DNA of 37,299 bases from an uncultured Lachnospiraceae bacterium (GTDB lineage Bacteria > Bacillota > Clostridia > Lachnospirales > Lachnospiraceae), in assembly GCA_910588565.1 (NCBI GenBank), contig CAJUPF010000027.1, positions 1 through 37,299 on the forward strand, given 5' to 3'. Of this stretch, positions 7,919-15,554 are shown one piece after another. The translations under genes were made by a program, and so were the position numbers. The notes under the pieces are model-generated. The model had not been told where the DNA came from. It ran no database searches and saw only the letters and a list, made by a program, of their open reading frames with translations. Positions within the stretch are counted from its first letter, which is position 1; every line of letters starts with the position of its first letter.

Positions 7919-8677
7919 ATGAAGTCAACAGGAAAGATAGGAATAACAGATATCACAGAGAATATGACAGCGGCATATTTTGATCTGGAATTCTGCAATG
8001 AACGGATCAGCCGGCACAATGTGCCAGTGGCGATTGGAATCAGTTTCCGCCGGGGCGGCGAGGAAATCGGGCGTTATCGGGCTTTGGTCTGGTGCGGGGA
8101 TGAATACGATTTGTGGCGGGAACAGTTAGAACATATCGGATATGATAAAAAGATGCTGCAGTGCAATGGAAAATCAATGGCGGAGATCACGGAAGATCTT
8201 CTGGCGGCTCATGAAGAATACCAGCCCGGGTTATATATTTCTCTTGGAAAACAGGACGAAGATCTGTTGAAAAGATTTGTAACGCAGGAGCTGGAGGGCT
8301 GGCAGTTTTGCGATGCGAGCAAATTTCTGCCAAAGCGGCTTTCCATGAAATATGATATCAGTCTGGAAAAGTATGCCTATATTTGTGGGATTGCATTTGT
8401 GCATCAGTTTGATCCGCTGGCGGACGCCCGTTCTCTTGGGGAAATTATCTGGTGCGTGCTGCAGGGGAAGACAGACGAAGCGCGCAGACAGGAAGTTGCG
8501 GAAGAATACGAAAGAAGAATGTTCCTGACAGAATACCAAAATAAGCAGCAGGCATATTCGTATCTGACCGGACTTCCCAGCCTGACCCCGCGGCAGGCAG
8601 AGAAGCGGAATGTGCATGCTTCTTATCTGAAAAAAAACCGGGCGACATACGAATTTTATATCCATGAAGCAGAATAG
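7919..8677 (+). CDS. DnaQ/RNase T-fold (DEDD-type) exonuclease-like protein
   Basis: 252 residues from ATG 7919, preceded by AGAAAGG at 8 bases; an in-frame ATG at 7862 is poorer. Residues 20-24 read YFDLE, the D-x-E of DEDD motif I (D22, E24). YISLGKQDEDLL (about 107-117) supplies a motif II aspartate. DPLADARSLGEI (165-176) aligns with motif III, normally H-x-A-x-x-D; the final D169 is present but the catalytic His position looks substituted. The fold call is reasonable, activity less so. The last 12 bases of the gene run into dispersed repeat copy B, which supplies the stop codon neighbourhood. The protein may process RNA or DNA 3' ends or may have lost activity. Confidence 0.65.
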   Translation: MKSTGKIGITDITENMTAAYFDLEFCNERISRHNVPVAIGISFRRGGEEIGRYRALVWCGDEYDLWREQLEHIGYDKKMLQCNGKSMAEITEDLLAAHEEYQPGLYISLGKQDEDLLKRFVTQELEGWQFCDASKFLPKRLSMKYDISLEKYAYICGIAFVHQFDPLADARSLGEIIWCVLQGKTDEARRQEVAEEYERRMFLTEYQNKQQAYSYLTGLPSLTPRQAEKRNVHASYLKKNRATYEFYIHEAE

Positions 8678-8730
8678 CCAGGAATCCGGTTCCTTTGCCG
8701 CTGGCAAACTTTAAATGGGACGGATTCTGT
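8666..8730. repeat. dispersed palindromic repeat, copy B (inverted relative to copy A)
   Basis: The reverse complement matches 3239-3304, including the core hairpin TTTGCC-GCT-GGCAAA and the outer GAATCC/GGATTC arms. The loop differs (GCT against the strand-matched AGC/TGC) while the stem is conserved, which suggests the structure is kept. It overlaps the 3' end of the DnaQ-like gene and lies upstream of eno. Confidence 0.7.
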
Positions 8731-8781
8731 ACTGTGAAACCGGAAGGCCAAACGGTTACATAATTTTTGCCTGTCTGTGGA

Positions 8782-8817
8782 ATACTAAGAAAAAAGCAAA
8801 GGAGCATATCTTAGTAT
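8782..8817 (+). promoter_or_regulatory. leader hairpin overlapping the eno start codon
   Basis: ATACTAAGA (8782-8790) is perfectly complementary to TCTTAGTAT (8809-8817). The AT of the enolase ATG (8816) lies in the stem, and the ribosome-binding site AAAGGAG (8798-8804) sits in the 18-base loop. It could limit translation initiation; no known riboswitch class is evident. Confidence 0.5.
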
Positions 8818-10141
8818 GAAAAGCATTCTGGAAATTACAGGGGTACATGGACGGGAGATTATGGATTCGAGAGGAAATCCGACGGTAGAGGCAGAAGTCA
8901 TTGTAAAAAACCATGCGACAAAACGTATCACAGTTCAGAGAGCCGCCGTTCCCTCCGGAGCTTCTACAGGGCAGTTTGAGGCGGTAGAGCTTCGGGACGG
9001 GGATAAACGGTATGGGGGAAACGGCGTCAGAAAAGCAGTTTCCCATATCAATGAGAAAATAGCAAAAGAGCTGATAGGAAGAGACGCCCTAAATCAGATG
9101 GAAATCGATACCATCCTGATCAACGCAGACGGTACGGACAACAAGAAGCGGTTAGGCGCCAATGCCCTGCTTGGCGTATCTATTGCAACAGCAAAAGCGG
9201 CTGCATGCGCTTTGCATCTTCCGTTGTACCGATATCTGGGAGGAACGTTTGCCCATACGCTTCCGGTTCCCATGATGAATATTTTAAACGGAGGCAAACA
9301 CGCCAGAAATACGGTGGATTTTCAGGAATTTATGATTATGCCTGTAGGGGCAAACTCTTTTCAGGAAGGCCTGCGTATGGGGGCGGAAGTCTATCATTCC
9401 CTGAAAAAGATTTTAGCAGCCGATCAGAAAGCTACGGCAGTTGGCGACGAGGGAGGCTTTGCCCCGGATTTAAAGGATGCGTTTGAGGTTTTTGATTACC
9501 TGACAAAAGCAGTGGAAGCAGCCGGATATGACTGTGGCAGGGATATTGTATTTGCAATGGATGCGGCAGCCTCAGAGCTGTATCAGGAAAAAAAGGGGCT
9601 GTATCTGTTTGAAGGGGAAAGTGAACGGGCGGGTATGGTTGTTACCAGAAGCAGTGAAGAGCTGATCCTTTTATATGAAGAACTCTGCAGCAGATATCCC
9701 CTTTGTTCGATTGAAGACGGATTACATGAGGAGGACTGGGAGGGATTTCAGAAACTGACGGTATGCCTGGGGCATAAAGTGCAGCTGGTTGGGGATGATT
9801 TGTTTGTTACCAATACCTCCCGTCTGAAAAAAGGAATCCAGAAGGGCTGCGGCAATTCGATTCTGATCAAATTAAATCAGATTGGAACGCTGTCAGAAAC
9901 AATGGAAGCGATCCAGACGGCGCACAGAGCCGGGTATACGGCTGTTGTTTCCCACCGTTCCGGTGAGACAGAGGATACCACCATTGCGGATCTGGCAGTT
10001 GCCTTAAATTGCGGGCAGATCAAGACAGGCGCTCCCTGCAGAACAGACAGAGTGGCAAAGTATAACCAGCTTCTGCGGATTGAAGAAGAACTCGGGGAGA
10101 CGGCGGGCTACCCAGGAAAAAAGATATTTGTAAAAAATTAA
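8816..10141 (+). CDS. eno: enolase (phosphopyruvate hydratase)
   Basis: Interconverts 2-phosphoglycerate and phosphoenolpyruvate in glycolysis; cytoplasmic, Mg-dependent. At 441 residues it is about the family length. Signature parts are present: MDSRGNPTVEAEV, AAVPSGASTG, VDFQEFMIMPVGA, GDEGGFAPD (catalytic Glu), FAMDAAASELY and SIEDGL (metal ligands), DDLFVTN, ILIKLNQIGT (catalytic Lys) and SHRSGETEDTTIADLAVA (catalytic His). The usual HA(D/N)N loop reads HARN. The start at ATG 8816 follows AAAGGAG at 11 bases. The gene heads the cluster eno-secG-rnr-smpB-ssrA. Its start lies inside a perfect hairpin that may regulate translation. Confidence 0.97.
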   Translation: MKSILEITGVHGREIMDSRGNPTVEAEVIVKNHATKRITVQRAAVPSGASTGQFEAVELRDGDKRYGGNGVRKAVSHINEKIAKELIGRDALNQMEIDTILINADGTDNKKRLGANALLGVSIATAKAAACALHLPLYRYLGGTFAHTLPVPMMNILNGGKHARNTVDFQEFMIMPVGANSFQEGLRMGAEVYHSLKKILAADQKATAVGDEGGFAPDLKDAFEVFDYLTKAVEAAGYDCGRDIVFAMDAAASELYQEKKGLYLFEGESERAGMVVTRSSEELILLYEELCSRYPLCSIEDGLHEEDWEGFQKLTVCLGHKVQLVGDDLFVTNTSRLKKGIQKGCGNSILIKLNQIGTLSETMEAIQTAHRAGYTAVVSHRSGETEDTTIADLAVALNCGQIKTGAPCRTDRVAKYNQLLRIEEELGETAGYPGKKIFVKN

Positions 10142-10149
10142 AATTGTTG

Positions 10150-10178
10150 TTGAAAAAAGAACAGGCATATGATATACT
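10150..10178 (+). promoter_or_regulatory. sigma-A promoter for secG
   Basis: TTGAAA (10150-10155), 17-base spacer, TATACT (10173-10178). It lies just downstream of the eno stop, giving secG (and rnr by read-through) its own promoter. Confidence 0.75.
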
Positions 10179-10210
10179 AGTAAAAGTTTTGAGAGCAGGA
10201 GGTAACACCC

Positions 10211-10450
10211 GTGGCAGTAGTAAAGACAATTGTAACAGTAGTATATATTTTAATATGTCTGGCATTGACAGTGATTATTCTGATGCAGGAAGGCAAGTCA
10301 GCGGGATTAGGAGCCATCTCCGGTGCAGCGGATACCTATTGGGGCAAGAACAAAGGCCGTTCCATGGAGGGTATTCTGGTAAAGAGTACCAAGGCTTTGG
10401 TTTTCCTGTTTGTAGTGATTTCTGCAATACTGAATATTGGAAGTTTTTAA
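10211..10450 (+). CDS. secG: preprotein translocase subunit SecG
   Basis: Small integral membrane subunit of the SecYEG channel that aids protein export with SecA. 79 residues, the normal size, with two hydrophobic helices (about 5-23 and 57-77) and a polar cytoplasmic loop. The loop carries LMQEGKSAGLGAISGA, the conserved SecG segment. The start is GTG 10211, 7 bases after AGGAGGT. It sits between eno and rnr, as in many Firmicutes, and has its own promoter and a downstream hairpin terminator/attenuator. Confidence 0.95.
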   Translation: MAVVKTIVTVVYILICLALTVIILMQEGKSAGLGAISGAADTYWGKNKGRSMEGILVKSTKALVFLFVVISAILNIGSF

Positions 10451-10456
10451 TGATAA

Positions 10457-10483
10457 GGCTGTCGGGAACCGGCAGCTTTTTTT
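10457..10483 (+). terminator. intrinsic terminator/attenuator after secG
   Basis: GCTGTCGG, loop GAA, CCGGCAGC (8 bp with one G-U pair) followed by seven T. It stands between secG and rnr, so rnr expression would depend on read-through or another promoter. Confidence 0.9.
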
Positions 10484-10549
10484 ATATCAATTGGAAAGTT
10501 TTTTGGACTTCTTCTGAAGGACTTATAAAAGGTGGTGAAAACAATTCGT

Positions 10550-12682
10550 ATGGAAACAAAACAATTGGAAAAAAGGAAAAAATTAATTTATGAATTAATC
10601 TGCGACAATATCTATGTTCCAATGAAACTGAAAGAAATGGCGATTCTGCTTTCTGTTCCAAAGAGCGGGCGAGGGGAACTGGAAGAAGTCCTGAATGCCC
10701 TGATTGCAGAAGGCAAAGTCGAAGTATCTAAAAAAGGCAAATACTTTAAGTCGAAAGGCCATTCTGTCACAGGCGTTTTTATTGGCCATTCGCGCGGTTA
10801 CGGATTTGTGGAGACGGAGGATGGCGAGGAAGATATTTATATTCCGATGGAACATGTTAACGGTGCGTTTCATCTGGATATGGTGCAGGCAGCCGTCAGC
10901 CCGCGTTCATCCGGCAGACGCCGGGAAGGCAGGATAGTAAAAATCCTCTCCCATGGCAAACAGCAGCTGGTTGGAACTTATGACGAAAGCAAGACGTTTG
11001 GCTTTGTAATTCCGGACGATGGGAAGATCAACAAAGATATTTTTATTCCGAAGGAGCGTTCAAAGGGAGCTGTAAACGGCCATAAAGTAGTGGTTGAGAT
11101 TACAGACTATGGAAAAGAGGGCAGAAATCCGGAAGGGAAAATCATAGAGATTATCGGGCATAGCAACGATCCCGGAACCGATATTCTTTCCCTGATCAAA
11201 AATTATGATCTTCCGGTGGAATTTCCGGTAAAGGTATTAAATCAGGCGGCGCGGGCGGCAAAAGATGTGTCGGAAGCAGATATGGCGGGCCGGATGGATA
11301 TCAGGGACTGGCAGACAGTGACGATTGACGGGGAAGACGCAAAGGATCTGGATGATGCGGTTACCCTTACCTGGGAAAACGGGATGTATCAGCTGGGCGT
11401 ACACATTGCGGATGTGACAAACTACGTGCAGGAACACAGCGCTCTGGATGTAACAGCGTTAGAACGCGGTACCAGTGTGTATCTGGTAGACAGGGTAATT
11501 CCCATGCTTCCCCATGCGCTGTCTAATGGTATTTGTTCTTTAAATCAGGGAGAAAACCGCCTGGCATTGAGCTGCATTATGAACATTGATGAAAAAGGCA
11601 GGGTAATCGACCACAAAATAGCGGAAACGGTTATCTGTGTGGACAGACGCATGAGCTATACCGATGTTAAAAAGATTTTAGAAGATCAGGACGTGGAGGC
11701 AAGGGCGGAATACGAAGCATTTGTGCCGATGTTTGAACGGATGCAAAAGCTTGCGGAGATTCTTCGCAAAAAGCGTATGAGCCGCGGCTCGATTGATTTT
11801 GACTTTCCGGAGACAAAGATTTTGCTGGATGAAAACGGGCATCCCGTAGAGATCAAACCTTATGAACGGAATGTGGCGACTAAAATCATTGAAGATTTTA
11901 TGCTGATTGCAAATGAAACGGTGGCGGAGGATTTTTACTGGCAGCAGGTTCCGTTTGTATATCGTACACATGATAACCCGGATAATGAAAAAATCCGCAA
12001 ACTAGCTATGTTTATCAATAATTTTGGCTATTCTATCCATCTGGGCGCGGAAGAGATCCATCCAAAAGAAGTGCAGAAGCTGCTGCAGCGGATTGAGGGC
12101 TCGCCGGAGGAAGCGTTAATCAGCCGTCTGACCCTGCGTTCCATGAAGCAGGCAAAGTATTCCGAAACCGGCACAGGGCATTTTGGCCTGGCAGCCTCAT
12201 ATTACTGCCATTTTACCTCGCCAATCCGGAGATATCCGGATCTGCAGATTCACCGTATTATCAAGGACTGCCTGAGGGGCAGGATGAATGAGCAGCGGAT
12301 AGAACACTATGAAAAAATTCTGCCGGAAGTGGCGAAACATTCCAGCGAAACAGAACGGCGTGCAGACGAAGCGGAGCGGGAAACGGAAAAAATGAAAAAA
12401 GTGGAGTATATGTCCCATCATATCGGGGAAGAATTTGAAGGCGTAATTTCCGGCGTCACCGCATGGGGGCTGTATGTGGAACTGCCGAATACGGTTGAAG
12501 GGCTGGTGCATGTTACTTCACTGACAGATGATTATTACGAATATGTGGAAAACACCTATGAGCTGGTGGGGAACGCGACGAACCGCCATTATAAACTGGG
12601 GCAGAGGGTGAAGGTTCTTGTTGCAGCCACGGATTCCCTGCAGCGTACCATTGATTTTGAACTGGTGCAGGAAGAGGACTGA
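10550..12682 (+). CDS. rnr: ribonuclease R (3'-5' exoribonuclease)
   Basis: Processive 3'-5' exoribonuclease that degrades structured RNA and acts with SmpB-tmRNA in decay of defective mRNA. About 710 residues: an N-terminal winged-helix domain (about 5-70), two cold-shock domains (about 75-215, GRGYGFVETEDGEEDIYIP), and an RNB catalytic core with DGEDAKDLDDAV near residue 260 (metal-binding aspartates) and TSPIRRYPDL. The C-terminal S1 domain begins about residue 625 (FEGVISGVTAWGLYVELP). I chose ATG 10550 because METKQLEKRKK matches the usual N-terminus. A GTG at 10532 with GAAGGA 10 bases upstream is a real alternative. A terminator-like hairpin precedes the gene and smpB follows. Confidence 0.96.
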   Translation: METKQLEKRKKLIYELICDNIYVPMKLKEMAILLSVPKSGRGELEEVLNALIAEGKVEVSKKGKYFKSKGHSVTGVFIGHSRGYGFVETEDGEEDIYIPMEHVNGAFHLDMVQAAVSPRSSGRRREGRIVKILSHGKQQLVGTYDESKTFGFVIPDDGKINKDIFIPKERSKGAVNGHKVVVEITDYGKEGRNPEGKIIEIIGHSNDPGTDILSLIKNYDLPVEFPVKVLNQAARAAKDVSEADMAGRMDIRDWQTVTIDGEDAKDLDDAVTLTWENGMYQLGVHIADVTNYVQEHSALDVTALERGTSVYLVDRVIPMLPHALSNGICSLNQGENRLALSCIMNIDEKGRVIDHKIAETVICVDRRMSYTDVKKILEDQDVEARAEYEAFVPMFERMQKLAEILRKKRMSRGSIDFDFPETKILLDENGHPVEIKPYERNVATKIIEDFMLIANETVAEDFYWQQVPFVYRTHDNPDNEKIRKLAMFINNFGYSIHLGAEEIHPKEVQKLLQRIEGSPEEALISRLTLRSMKQAKYSETGTGHFGLAASYYCHFTSPIRRYPDLQIHRIIKDCLRGRMNEQRIEHYEKILPEVAKHSSETERRADEAERETEKMKKVEYMSHHIGEEFEGVISGVTAWGLYVELPNTVEGLVHVTSLTDDYYEYVENTYELVGNATNRHYKLGQRVKVLVAATDSLQRTIDFELVQEED

Positions 12683-12813
12683 CAGATAAACGCCGCGTTC
12701 TGGTATGGCTGGCGCAGAGGATACACAGGTTTGTCCAAACGGCTGCATCTGAGCAGGCGCGGCCGGCCGGGATTGGCTTATTGTACGCAGAATTCAGGAA
12801 AGGGGAGATCGAT

Positions 12814-13281
12814 TTGGGAAAAGACAGTATCAAGCTGATTGCCAATAATAAAAAAGCGAGACATGATTATTTTCTGGAAGAGAATTACGAAGCGGGTATC
12901 AGCCTGCACGGAACTGAAGTAAAATCCCTGCGCATGGGCAAATGCAGTATTAAAGAAGCTTATGTAAAAATCGAACGGGGGGAAGTCGTTATTTATGGAA
13001 TGCACATTTCCCCCTATGAAAAAGGGAATATTTTTAATAAAGATCCGCTGCGGCCCAAAAAACTTCTGATGCACAAAAAAGAAATTGTAAAGCTGCAGCA
13101 GAAAATTGCGGAAAAAGGATATACACTGGTTCCGGTTGAAGTCTATTTCAAAGGCAGCCTTGTAAAAGTACAGATTTCGCTTGCGCGTGGTAAAAAACTT
13201 TACGATAAGAGACAGGATATTGCCAGAAAAGATCAGAGAAGAGAGTCTGAGCGAATGTTTAAAGTAAAAAATCTCTATTAA
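12814..13281 (+). CDS. smpB: SsrA-binding protein SmpB
   Basis: Binds tmRNA and delivers it to stalled ribosomes in trans-translation. 155 residues, normal length. It has IKLIANNKKARHDYF at the N-terminus, LHGTEVKSLR, and a basic C-terminal tail (KLYDKRQDIARKDQRRE) that occupies the mRNA channel. The start is TTG 12814, preceded by GAAAGGGGAG at 6 bases; it gives the standard MGKDSIKLIANNKKA opening, whereas the open frame from 12781 adds an atypical extension. The ssrA gene begins 47 bases downstream. Confidence 0.96.
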   Translation: MGKDSIKLIANNKKARHDYFLEENYEAGISLHGTEVKSLRMGKCSIKEAYVKIERGEVVIYGMHISPYEKGNIFNKDPLRPKKLLMHKKEIVKLQQKIAEKGYTLVPVEVYFKGSLVKVQISLARGKKLYDKRQDIARKDQRRESERMFKVKNLY

Positions 13282-13285
13282 ACAG

Positions 13286-13314
13286 TTGATTGTTTGGAGA
13301 ATTTCCGATATAAT
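13286..13314 (+). promoter_or_regulatory. strong sigma-A promoter for ssrA
   Basis: TTGATT (13286-13291), 17-base spacer, consensus TATAAT (13309-13314). The expected start lies a few bases before the mature tmRNA 5' end at 13328, leaving a short leader for RNase P. Confidence 0.85.
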
Positions 13315-13327
13315 AATTCAGATATCA

Positions 13328-13664
13328 GGGCCAGTAAAGGTTTCGACAGGGATTATGAAGCTGGAGAAGCGAGCCGCATGGGATGCGTCAAATGCCAAAC
13401 TTAAAATTAAACGCTAACGATAATTTAGCATACGCTGCCTAGTTGCAGCAGTCTGACCCAGGGCACCTGCACTCCGGGAGCCAGGCTTCGACGATGCAGG
13501 AAACGACACATATTAAGCTTTGCGTATGTGGGCGTATCATGAAGCTACTAAAGCAGGAATTGTGTTTATTCAAGTCCTGTGGAGGGAATGTTAAAGAATA
13601 AACTACGCTCGTAGAAGGACAGGGGATTGGTTTTTGGACACGGGTTCGATTCCCGTCTGGTCCA
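13328..13664 (+). ncRNA. ssrA: transfer-messenger RNA (tmRNA)
   Basis: The 5' GGGCCAG pairs with 3' CTGGTCC to close the tRNA-like acceptor stem. The 5' side has AGGTTTCGACAGGG and the 3' side has a T arm ACGGG-TTCGATT-CCCGT. The discriminator A (13664) is followed by TCC, so CCA is not encoded. The tag reading frame ends GCT AAC GAT AAT TTA GCA TAC GCT GCC TAG (13413-13442), giving ...LKLNANDNLAYAA, a protease-recognised AA end. I could not assign the resume codon with confidence. About 337 nt, normal size. It lies just after smpB and under its own promoter. Confidence 0.97.
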
Positions 13665-13673
13665 TCCGCAAAT

Positions 13674-13730
13674 ACAGCCGGAAATACGTGGTTTTCATAA
13701 AAAGCAACGGTTTCCGGCTGTTGTTTTGTC
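13674..13730 (+). terminator. terminator of ssrA
   Basis: ACAGCCGGAAA (13674-13684) pairs perfectly with TTTCCGGCTGT (13711-13721), an 11-bp stem followed by TGTTTTGT. It is 10 bases after the tmRNA 3' end. Confidence 0.85.
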
Positions 13731-13948
13731 AATAGGCGGATGCTTTCTGGCCGCACAGCTTGGTATGGCCAGCGCATTCAATGCGCAGAACTGTCCGGAC
13801 TGTTACGATAAATGCGCATTTATTAATTGGATGACCTGCAAAAAACATCTGTTTGTGGTTCGGTACATTACAAATTTGGATATATTGAACAAAAAACAGG
13901 CGAAAAAAATATATCATTTGTGAACACTTATAAATACATCTATGCTAT

Positions 13949-14062
13949 TATAATACTCGTAAAAACCCCCAATACCTTATATATATTTCTTTTTTACTAT
14001 ACCCCATAGTAAAATACCTTCTCCTAAAAGAAGCAGCGATAGACAGCTGCTTTCTTTTTTTG
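13949..14062 (+). ncRNA. candidate small RNA with C-rich single-stranded motifs
   Basis: A consensus -10 box TATAAT (13949-13954, weak -35 ACTTAT) is followed by AACCCCC. A perfect hairpin comes next: TTTACTAT, loop ACCCC, ATAGTAAA (13993-14013). Then a CTCCT run, and an intrinsic terminator AAGCAGC/GCTGCTT (14031-14052) ends in TCTTTTTTT. C-rich loops are common in Gram-positive small RNAs that pair with ribosome-binding sites. No open frame accounts for the stretch. The candidate rests on architecture only. Confidence 0.4.
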
Positions 14063-14260
14063 TAAAAATGGGCCGGATTACAGAAGATGTGATTGTCCCT
14101 GGCTGCGCGGTTTGCTGTAGGCTGGCCGGCAAATGCCTGTGCCAGATTCTGGCAATGGGCATGTACAGCAGCATAAATTTAATAAAAAATGCAAAATGTG
14201 GTATAAAAAGCAAATTTCCTCATAGAATTATAGAATAGAAGATAATTTTGGAGGAAAATA

Positions 14261-14761
14261 ATGCGGTATAAGAAAAGAGCACAGCAGGCGCTTTTTTTAA
14301 TTTTAATCACAGCAGCCTGTTTTACAGTGCAGGACGCGCCTCTTGCGGAAAGTGCGGATACATTTATTCCACCGGAATATGTATCCTATTGTGAGGAAAT
14401 TGGGGATGATTATGGAATCTGTCCGGAATTGTTGGAGGCCATTATGGAATCGGAGTCTTCCGGCAACCGATGGGCGGAGAACGGGAACTGCAAAGGCCTG
14501 ATGCAGATTAATATGAAGTATCACCAATCCCGTATGAAAATCCTTGGGGTTTCCGATATTTATGATGCAAGAGGGAATATACTTTTAGCGGCAGATTATC
14601 TGGCAGAGTTATTTCGGGAATACGGAGATTTAGGAACTGTGCTGATGCTGTATAATGGGAGCAGTGATGCCTTGGACCGCGGGATAAGGACAGAGTATAC
14701 GGAATATGCAACGAAAATAATAAAACGTTCCGAACAATTAGAACGGCTGCACCGGAAATGA
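14261..14761 (+). CDS. secreted lytic transglycosylase (SLT domain)
   Basis: Peptidoglycan-cleaving enzyme of the Slt70-like lysozyme fold. 166 residues: a basic start and a hydrophobic signal segment (about 9-24), then a compact SLT domain. Catalytic Glu is probably E65 (AIMESESSGN), with GLMQIN at 79-84 and ILLAADYLAELFREYG and LMLYNGSS later, all typical motifs. ATG 14261 follows GGAGG. The stop codon lies inside the terminator hairpin. The small size suggests a housekeeping or sporulation-related wall enzyme; its exact role is not visible. Confidence 0.9.
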   Translation: MRYKKRAQQALFLILITAACFTVQDAPLAESADTFIPPEYVSYCEEIGDDYGICPELLEAIMESESSGNRWAENGNCKGLMQINMKYHQSRMKILGVSDIYDARGNILLAADYLAELFREYGDLGTVLMLYNGSSDALDRGIRTEYTEYATKIIKRSEQLERLHRK

Positions 14762-14785
14762 TTGCGTTTCCGGTGTATTTTTATT
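14750..14785 (+). terminator. terminator of the transglycosylase gene
   Basis: CACCGGAAA (14750-14758) pairs perfectly with TTTCCGGTG (14767-14775), followed by TATTTTTATT. The hairpin overlaps the stop codon. Confidence 0.9.
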
Positions 14786-14938
14786 ATAATGAAACAAATT
14801 GGCAGCAAGGAACAGAAAAAAACTGAAATCCGGGCAATCGTTCAGGCAGGCCGCCTGCAAAAGAGCAGGGCCTGGGAGTCTGATGCAAATCAGATACAGG
14901 GAGATTCCGGGAAACAGTGAACAGGATGCGGAGGAAAT

Positions 14939-15523
14939 ATGGAGAAAACACCTTATGAAACAGGAGGATTTGCTTTTCCAAACAGGAAAATGATGGAAAA
15001 GGCGCAAAAAGAAGCAGAGGGTATCCGCTTTGTAAAAAGCAGCGCGGATCTAAACGATCCGCGTGTAGTATACGGCGTATACTGTCAGTTGGTCAGACAG
15101 GAGCTGTTTGAAACACCTGTCGGTTATGCTTTTTTAAGCGAACTGCAGGAATATCTGAAAGCAGATCTTTCCATTAATAACGAGGATATTCCGGCGATTC
15201 CGGTAATTGCCAGCCAGGGAGCGCCAGCTAAGCAGACAGGCGCAAAGGAACGGCAGAAATCCAGCCAGGCTTCCAATCACAAGACAGCACATAAACCGGA
15301 AGTAAAAAATGCAGACTATAAAGTAAAGTTCAAAGCAAGCCTGACGGTCTGCGTTATCTTGATTTTAATGATTGCCGGAATGTTTGCAGTCACCCTTACC
15401 AGCAGAAACAATGTGAACATTCTCAATTATGAAAATGCGATTATTGAAAAATATGAGAACTGGGAAAGTGAATTAGAGGAACGGGAAAAACAGCTGCGGG
15501 AACGGGAAGCAGAGCCAAATTAG
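14939..15523 (+). CDS. unknown single-span membrane protein with C-terminal coiled coil
   Basis: 194 residues from ATG 14939 with GGAGG just upstream. Residues 1-90 form a soluble, probably helical cytoplasmic domain. A Lys/Gln/Ser-rich linker (95-130) and one transmembrane helix (about 134-154) follow. The C-terminus is a charged coiled coil (about 165-192, YENWESELEEREKQLRERE). I recognise no catalytic motif. It ends 31 bases before the response regulator gene and probably shares its transcript, so a role connected with that two-component system is possible but unproven. Confidence 0.75.
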   Translation: MEKTPYETGGFAFPNRKMMEKAQKEAEGIRFVKSSADLNDPRVVYGVYCQLVRQELFETPVGYAFLSELQEYLKADLSINNEDIPAIPVIASQGAPAKQTGAKERQKSSQASNHKTAHKPEVKNADYKVKFKASLTVCVILILMIAGMFAVTLTSRNNVNILNYENAIIEKYENWESELEEREKQLREREAEPN

Positions 15524-15554
15524 GCGGAGAAACCATAAGAAGTGAGGTGCCAGA

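Larger units (their letters stand above)
13665..14260 (+). other. gene-free stretch between ssrA and the lysozyme-like gene
   Basis: Besides the ssrA terminator and a candidate small RNA (listed separately) it contains GCGCATTCAATGCGC, a 6-bp palindrome near 13771. An AT-rich run lies before 14261. Short open frames here lack ribosome-binding sites and protein-like composition. I see no gene in 14063-14240. Confidence 0.5.

Noticed and set aside
8445..8807. 120-residue minus-strand frame containing NPSHLKFASGKGTGFLAILL
   Set aside because: The recognisable part is dispersed repeat copy B read in frame; the rest is antisense to the DnaQ-like gene. A spurious repeat-derived protein.
10144..10593. 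149-residue + frame across secG
   Set aside because: It lies in another frame over secG and its terminator; the secG frame has the known protein, start signal and hydrophobic helices.
13627..13923. 98-residue + frame beginning inside ssrA
   Set aside because: It overlaps the tmRNA 3' end and its terminator, has no ribosome-binding site and no protein-like pattern.
14799..14993. 64-residue basic frame between transglycosylase and the 194-residue protein
   Set aside because: It overlaps the next gene in another frame and lacks a ribosome-binding site; only composition is peptide-like.
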